DNA of 64,000 nt. It comes from Sipunculus nudus (lineage: Eukaryota > Annelida > Sipuncula > Golfingiida > Sipunculidae). Positions 56,905-64,000 of this stretch are shown here, in pieces. The position numbers and the translations under genes were made by a program. The stretch is taken from assembly GCA_026874595.1 (NCBI GenBank), contig CM049307.1, forward strand, positions 49,751,178-49,815,177. The letters run 5' to 3'. Below the pieces are notes generated by a model that was not told the origin of the DNA, ran no database searches, and saw nothing but the letters and a program-made list of their open reading frames with translations. Position 1 is the first letter of the stretch; each line of letters begins with the position of its first letter.

Positions 56905-59095
56905 TATTGTAATTATTCATACGATAGATAAAGGTTATCTATGCTGAGACGTTATGAACGTCTTGTGCAATATAGACTACCTAGCTGTGGCTTTACTAGT
57001 ATTATGCTATCCATTTGATGTTATTGTTATTAAAATATTTAATTCACACACAACGTTAATTCACACATTACGTTATACTTATATATGTTGCGTCATGGTG
57101 TGGCAACATTTAATATTGCTACCTATATTTTGGATGATTTTATAAACATTTTGGTTTGTTTTTGCCCTATGCAATATATCCCTTCTGACATTTCCTGGTC
57201 TCTCCTGTGTTCATTGTGAAAATCACTAAAAAAACAAATGAAACAATATATAATCCCTAATATATTTCTGTCATAATATCGTATATATACCAAATGGATT
57301 GAACGTTCTCTTCATAATCATTGCAGACTCACCTTGAAATGTTGCTATTATTTGTCACACCAGTTTCGCACTAGTTGAGCACAACAACTAAACTATTGCC
57401 TGATTATACACTTGTGATCCTATGGTTTTTCAGGTGAGGGCCTTTTCTTAATATGGCGTTTGTTCTAGATGGGTGTCATCAGACTGATGATTTCGATTAT
57501 GGTAACAAAAAATTTCAGTATATTTTTAAATATCTATACGGTGTAAGGAACAAGAACATGTAGGGTTGACTGAACCTTCTATTTTTTTCTAAATAAATGT
57601 TGGGTTATTAAAACTGTTCAGTCATTTTAAAATTTTCAGCTACCACTTAACCTCACCTTCCATACATACATGCTTATCTTGGTAGATGACTCATATATAT
57701 TTATGTTTCGTGAGTATAATACATTGTATCTTGTGGCGCCATCTACATTTTCTATTCACAGTTTGTTTGTTCAATAACTTCGAAACCTTCAGGAAGGAAA
57801 GTTTGTTTTTCTATGACACACAATCATATCATACCATCGAAAAAGTAAAAGACCTTCATAGGGATCATTTAGATCTATATAATCATGCAAAATTGAAGGT
57901 AGACAGTCTTGCATTTTCTTCAGAACTGTGATTGAAAAATTTTGGAAACTTTAATATTCACAGCATTTGCAAAACGGCAGGAGTAGTTGTAATTGTTAAA
58001 TACCTATTCAGTTATTTCGACTAGAAGTTTACTGTATGAAATAGAATCACTCTTCTTATTTCGGGTATTGCAATAAGCAATTGGTCACTGGTGTGCATTG
58101 GGTATTTGGTCCCTTGTTTTATTTTACTGGCACAAGCTGAAGCGGGGAACTTAGATTCCAAGAATGTGCTTTACTGGTTTAAAACTCAAATATTGAGTTT
58201 TTTTTAAACAAACCCTCTTGTTAACTGTCTTGTTATGCAGACTTGATTAAATCGTACCATACGTTAAGAACAAATCCAAACATAGTATCATGCATTAAAT
58301 GGCCGTTTCTGTCTTCATTTGATTGTAAAAAGAACGCAAATAGGATGATTTTGTCTTTTAAGTGTCATTGCCAAGAGCGCATATTTCTTAACATACTTAC
58401 TATACTACTGATACTGTTAACATACCTAGGAGGGGATGAAATGAATGTTATAAGTAAATATTGGAAGTATATAGTAGATAAAATTCACGAAAAGCAATGA
58501 CTGCCTTTTATATACTTTTTTTTCGGCGTCAAAGATATGGGCATATGACCACACCTTGCCAATGAATGATTGACTGATTTAAAGCAAGCATGTATTTAAA
58601 TTAAATATAAAATGATTTATTGGTATAAAGTATGTTTCACCTTGATAAACTGAACCATCAAGCTTTGAGATGGTGACGAGAGTAATCGATAAAAATTGAT
58701 GCGTTCAGTAGATTTATGATAACTGTTACTCAATAACAACAATTAACAATCAAAACACAATAAGCATTAAGAGTCAAATGTTGTGATCACTCAAAGATAT
58801 CCTAAAGGTTAATTATAACAGGTGGTGCTTCGGGTTAGAATAAGATTTCAATTAATTTAAGGATTCTAACGAAACCATAATCCACATCATAAATTTACAT
58901 AATTCAATGCCTATTGTTTTAATTGAATGGTCTTTATCACAGGCAATGTGACGTGCAATCTTTCTGATACTGCCAGTCATTAATGGAACAAAATTTAATA
59001 AAATTGTGGCAAAAGAAGACTAATGATGGAAAAAACAGATTGTATCAAAGCATATTTTGTGCAATCCATATTTTGAAACAAAAGAGTTAAACAAA
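56905..59095. other. No recognised gene; one remnant of the GGCGCC repeat
   Basis: AT-rich. 57690-57790 has TTGTGGCGCCATCTACATTTTCTATTCAC, a decayed single copy of the GGTGGCGCCACCTACATTCTCATTCAC phrase of the 278-bp array. Frames of 60-85 codons are unassigned. Confidence 0.5.
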
Positions 59096-59099
59096 AGGG

Positions 59100-62040
59100 G
59101 GAGGTATCACGGCATCCTAAAAAATCGATTCAACTATACCAATAAAACATACAGAGAATAGTTTCTCTCTTAATAAAGTTCTGCCTACGTAAATAACAAA
59201 TGGATGTGTTTCCTAAAATCGCCGTGAGCGTTTTTCTTATTTCTGGTGCTATTGTGCTGACCGGTTGTGTAACTCAACTAAAAGGAAATCACTGATCCAT
59301 TTTATATGATCGTATCTTGTGATGTAATAATCTCTTGGACTTAGTTAATTCTCCCCGAAACAGAACAAAATGCAAAGTAAATGAAACAGAGACGCATTAA
59401 TAACTTAAATGTCACGTCTAATGGTGGAAAGGAGGATTATGTGGAAGTTATTTCCATTCCTTTCAGTTAACGCTTCCATTATAAAAACTTATCTGACTAG
59501 CATTTTCATATACCGATATTTGCAGAACTTGCATTTGTTTCTGTTTCGGGCATTTTTCCGTTGAAATAATTTCCTTGAGCTAAGCTAGTTACCATCTAGG
59601 TATTCTTAGATTTTGTATATACATGCTTTTGAAAGTTTAGATTTTTTTAACAGTCAGCTCAAAGCTTTTTCCGAGAAGATATTGTAAATCCTGTTTCTTG
59701 ATATTTATGTTTTGCTGAGTTCGACAACTTCATCGGGCACATGTTTTATAAGCGACCTCATGATTTTCCGTTGACCTTTATAATGAAAAGTAGTGTCCAG
59801 AGGCTTCTTACATTATTTACATTACAAATTTCTGCCACATTTTAAAAGATTTTATACGAATATTCGTTTTATATGGTTAAAAATTTAAATTTTACAGATT
59901 CATTCCATGGCAGGAAATTATTTTTGTTTATCCTTTAGTTTTCATTGAGAGTGAGCTTACAATATATATTCCAAATTTTTGTCCATGTGATGGTGTACTC
60001 TTGAGAAGGAACTAGGTGCTTGGAACTAACATTTTCTTTCAAAACAACTGTTGGTCTAGGTAACAACCTTTATTTTTAAAGCCGGTTATAATTGTTCTTA
60101 TCTAAGTAGAGCATGCAGAATTTCCGTTCGGTTTGGGACTACATGATATGGTATTAGGAGACCCGTCCTCTTATTTATGTCTTTGAGTTAAGCAGGTACA
60201 GCGTCTACCACACCTTCTGGTCGTTGGCGAATAACCACTCCTATTTATTACCATTACGTCAAAGTTGCGCTCAGTTGCTACAAATACATACCCGTTGGAC
60301 ATGGCGCTTTAATTATGCTTGCAGAGAGCTCATCTGGGGTAACGACCTCAAAGGAGAATCCTTCCCCTCGGCTAGGATCTAACGGTTTTGAGCCTAGTGC
60401 TAAACAAGAAAAATAAACAAATCGGCTAAAGTACGTCCCTACAAATTGGCACTACTAAGTAAATTTAAATGTGTGTCAAAATAAAGTTACTGACATCTAA
60501 TTTAGGAGCCCATGCTCATCCAAAATCAATTCGGTAGGTTATTGTGGAATCTCCGTCTGGTGATAAAACCTTTACCACAGAGTTTTCAATGGGCACGACT
60601 TACGCATATAGCAAAGAACAACACATAAACGTCTCGAACAATGCATACAGGACAATGTATGCTTGACAGCAGCCTTCAGTTACTGAATTTTTCACTGTTA
60701 ACAAAGACAGGGAAGCTTATATATTCCTTAGTTATTGTCAATTAAATCCCAGATGTAGCTCAGTAAAACAAATTTAGAAACGTAAATTCCTATAGCAAAT
60801 ATTAGAAGGCGATAATGAGACCTGTAAGAAAAAAGAAGATTTTGTTCTCAGTCTTTATTTAATGCCCACTATAAAGCTGACTGATGTCATGTCCGGAGCC
60901 ACTTGTGAATTCCTAATTTTTATCAGGCCTTCAGACATTCGGTAGAGTAAATGTTTTTGCTTGAAGCCAATCACATCGCTGTTTTTAATTTCAGGTATAC
61001 GTTTCAGCAGTATGCCATGTTAATATTATATAATATATTGTATAATTTATATATTATAGATACTTAAGTAAATACATGGTGAAGATAAATCTGTTCGAGA
61101 GACACTTTATGTCCCGATTAAGGAACAATTAAGGATAAACTAACAAATAATTCTCTCAATTCCAATATGGTTACAGAATCACAAAAACTTTTCTACTAAT
61201 AATATTCCGTCCCAGCAAAAACTTTCTTAAGAGTAACAAAAAAATGTTCATAAGGCATATATATACCAACAACAGAATCACAGTGGTAGCATGATTTTAT
61301 TTCTTAACGATGCCTCCGAACCAATATAAACATCTCCCGTTGAGATAAGCCACAGGAAATGGGTAAATACATTTAAATACAGAGATGAATGAATAACAGT
61401 AAATGTCAACTTATGCTGACAAGACTGCTTTGATTTCTTTGCTTAAGTCAGCAAATATAGTGGTTATTATCATTTCTCCACTGATCGACCGCTTTTTATA
61501 CACGTCATTAGAAAACTGACACTTATCTTTGTTCCCTAACTACATCCCCAAAGACTTATTTTCATTTAGTTGAGCTCCGGTCGTTTCCCCTTTAGCTACT
61601 TTATTCATGGTTAACCTGTTAATTCAATCCTTTACAGAAAATAAAATATGTATGATCAACATGTCTAGTTATTTTATTTATGGTGGAATTTAGCTCGTCC
61701 GACCAACATACACACTCGCAACTAGAACATATTACTGCAATTTCAGTAACTGCAACTGCATGCTGATTCCGACAATTCATTCTATAAATTGTTTAGGATT
61801 TCTCAGAATTTTCCTGAAGAGAAACTATTATAAAAAAATCAAACACTTAGCCAGTTTAGACATTGCCGATTTTACCTTATTTCTGCATATCACGCCTGTA
61901 ATTTTTAAAATATAATTGAATATTTTTTTGGTGTACGTTCAGCAACTGCGGAAGATAATATATTTTTCTTCTAATGGGAAAACGTCTTCATTAATCATAA
62001 AAAAGGGACTGATGAAAAGAAATAAATAATAGCGTTTTGT
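59100..62040 (+). repeat. P2: third copy of the P family
   Basis: Parallel to P1 with anchors as listed there, but shorter because the 1.7-kb LTR-bearing stretch and the (CT)n expansion are absent. It ends with a TTTTTTTGGTGTACGTTCAGCAACTGCGGAAGATA phrase that pairs with P1 near 55950-55985. Confidence 0.75.
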
Positions 62041-62049
62041 TACAACTTT

Positions 62050-64000
62050 ATTTTGCATTAAATTTGATATTTTGCAGTAAGAATTAGTAACCACAAACCA
62101 CCATGGGAATATGTCATCTCTATAATGATATCATTTTCAGTATGCTAATAATCTATGAATTTAAAAGTCGATGTCCTGATATTATTTCCATAAAACTTTT
62201 ATTAATGCAGTATTGTGTTTTATATGTACAACCTTATTCTTAATTCAAGATAAGAACGTGATAATTGCCACCGGCAGAAATGCGTGGGATATAATAAAAT
62301 TTAGTGGCTTTCATTTTCTTCTGTTGAGTACATTCGTTAGGCCAAAAAAGTAACACTGATGCAATATTTCATTCATGACAGATTGGGCATTTTGGTCTAT
62401 TTTCAGAATTGCCACTGGAGGTCTGAATATGGGCGCTAATTCTTATTTATCAGCTAATACCAGGTAATAGTAGCTTACTGGAAGTGGGATGCTTCATGAA
62501 ATTTCACCTTTTTCATAGGATTCATTTTTCCTTCAATGTCTTGGTCTTTAAACCCGTTATAATCAGACTGACAATAGAATTCCTGATCATCTCCAAAACG
62601 TGTGTCTCAGTTGATGGACTACACCATTGTGACACTGTATTTCATTGTATTTTGTCAAATTTCCGAAGAAAAACAGGTGGACATGCATTTGACACTTTCG
62701 ACGGGATGTTAGAGAATGGCTTTGACCTCTTTGGAGAATTGGAGGAAAGATGGCAAGGGCGCTCCGTTAATAATTACGTTTGATCTTTAATGCATTGCCG
62801 TATTAGTCCAGTGACAGGCCTAAAATGCTTCATCCGGAACATGATTTCCGGCATCCCTCACATCCATTTGATTTTATTCGCACAAAAAGCTCTTGAAAAA
62901 ATGGAAATCAAATGCAAAACATGATTTTGCTGAGAAAACATATCCTATAATTCTCTTGTAGAAGCATTGAGTTATCCTCACCTACGGATGCTATCTTATA
63001 GATGGAGAAGCATGCCAGTTGTTGTCCTCTTTTTTAGATACGTTTTCTGAAGGTTACAATTTCCAAGTGTATTAAATGCTGGCAAAACATGGCATGCACA
63101 TCTGTAGAATTCTATTGAGGTTTCGTGATACGTCACAATGTTTGTAGCAAACAAATTTCCTGGTGTCAACCAGGGTCAGTGAAACTCACCTGCGGTTCTT
63201 GTGTGTGACCATCAATAATCTAAGGCCACAATATTTGACTGATTGACTCAGGGCTACGCATGAGACTTTGTAATTTTAACTCAGCTATCTCTCTGATGAT
63301 TATTCAAAAAATTAATTTCTCGCAACCTTATAAAAATACCAGTTCCGCACGTTGGAAACTTTAGCATTTCACCGCTCACTTACATGACAAGGTGAATTTG
63401 AAAAAAGGCCTTTACTCGTCTCCTTCCTACATCTAAAAGTATATTACATGGAGAGGTTTCATTCATACAATGCATTCAAGCTACTACATTTTTTCAATTC
63501 TTCATGCTGTTTAAAGGACCTTGGTTTACCATTAGAATAGGTTTTCATTAAGAAACTGCGTCTACTTTCATTTATTTAACCATGTATTAACAAATTTTAA
63601 GCCATTAAGGTCAATAACAGACAAGGTGGTGGAGAAATCTCTCTACGATGTAGATTTTATGTAGTGTAATAATATGCACATTTTAGTAATTCCATGAACA
63701 CTTTACATGCTTTTGAAAATTAATGTTCTCTGCAATAACAGGTAACACGTGAATGGTCCATTATATATTTTGAAAGTCATCCTACAAATTTATGAGGTTC
63801 TTTCTTCTACCTAATCCCTTTGTTAAAACAGAATGAAATGCTTAGTTGTCTCACGTTTTTTCTTGATGTAGCCATTAGAGAAATGCAGATGACAGGAGAT
63901 TATGTTTTTTAATTGTGTTGTCAGTTCGTCTGTTTGTCTGTTTATTTGTCTATACAAATAATTTTTTTACATGTGAAAGAGATGAAAGCCAATTTAAGAA
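62050..64000. other. No recognised feature; a weak terminal-exon candidate
   Basis: AT-rich. A 99-codon frame (62484-62783) ends in a more protein-like, acidic stretch (from about 62677: Gly-Gly-His-Ala-Phe-Asp onward, ending Asn-Asn-Tyr-Val-stop). It would fit a last exon after the AACAG at 62672-62676, but the polypyrimidine tract is weak, no upstream exon is seen and no domain is recognised. I do not call a gene. Confidence 0.35.

Overview
The window looks like AT-rich, gene-poor nuclear DNA from an animal, most likely a marine lophotrochozoan and probably a mollusc. The reasons are the many long (AT)n, (GA)n, (TTA)n and poly(G) tracts, tRNA-derived SINE-like elements, short terminal-inverted-repeat (TIR) DNA transposons, and two degenerate repeat families with strings of GTCC/GTCT and phrases such as ATCTCGGGAACCGTTTGAC that I associate with bivalve and other mollusc genomes. 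The taxonomic call is recall, not a search. The longest open reading frame is only 140 codons. I recognise no protein-coding gene, rRNA or functional tRNA, so I annotate no CDS.

The main architecture is old, nested duplication. From 1 to about 21 kb, three diverged copies of one block lie head to tail (A, <1-8930; B, 8930-15790; C, 15790-20930), with a fourth partial copy (D) at 22445-22930. Anchor sequences stay in the same order in each copy while the spacing between them shrinks or grows. Block A also holds a 545-bp tandem repeat in three nearly identical copies. The third copy is split by a 1.2-kb hAT-like non-autonomous transposon (2572-3784). Block B carries a SINE-like insertion at 15346-15650 that is absent from the equivalent place in A.

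From 23 to 31 kb there is a 703-bp TIR element, a local tandem duplication, a pair of related dispersed segments and two related SINE-like copies. From 31.3 to 48.6 kb a second duplication pairs X (31345-36165) with Y (43965-48120). A further fragment, X2 (42460-43370), matches the end of X and continues into sequence matching the end of Y (48120-48580). Between X and X2 lies a 2.5-kb repeat-rich tract (37353-39900). It has three units of about 320-340 bp, then five units of about 278 bp that carry the palindrome GGTGGCGCCACC at alternating 129- and 149-bp spacing.

From 43.4 to 62 kb a third family occurs as P0 (43380-43940), P1 (51060-56060) and P2 (59100-62040). P1 includes a probable solo LTR with an adjacent primer-binding-site-like sequence (53007-53770), which is missing from P2. 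The rest (36.2-37.3, 40-42.4, 48.6-51, 56.9-59.1 and 62-64 kb) is AT-rich sequence with only small repeat fragments recognised. No genes were found, so there is no pathway to describe. The window records repeated segmental duplication followed by insertions that can be dated relative to the duplications from the paralogous empty sites.
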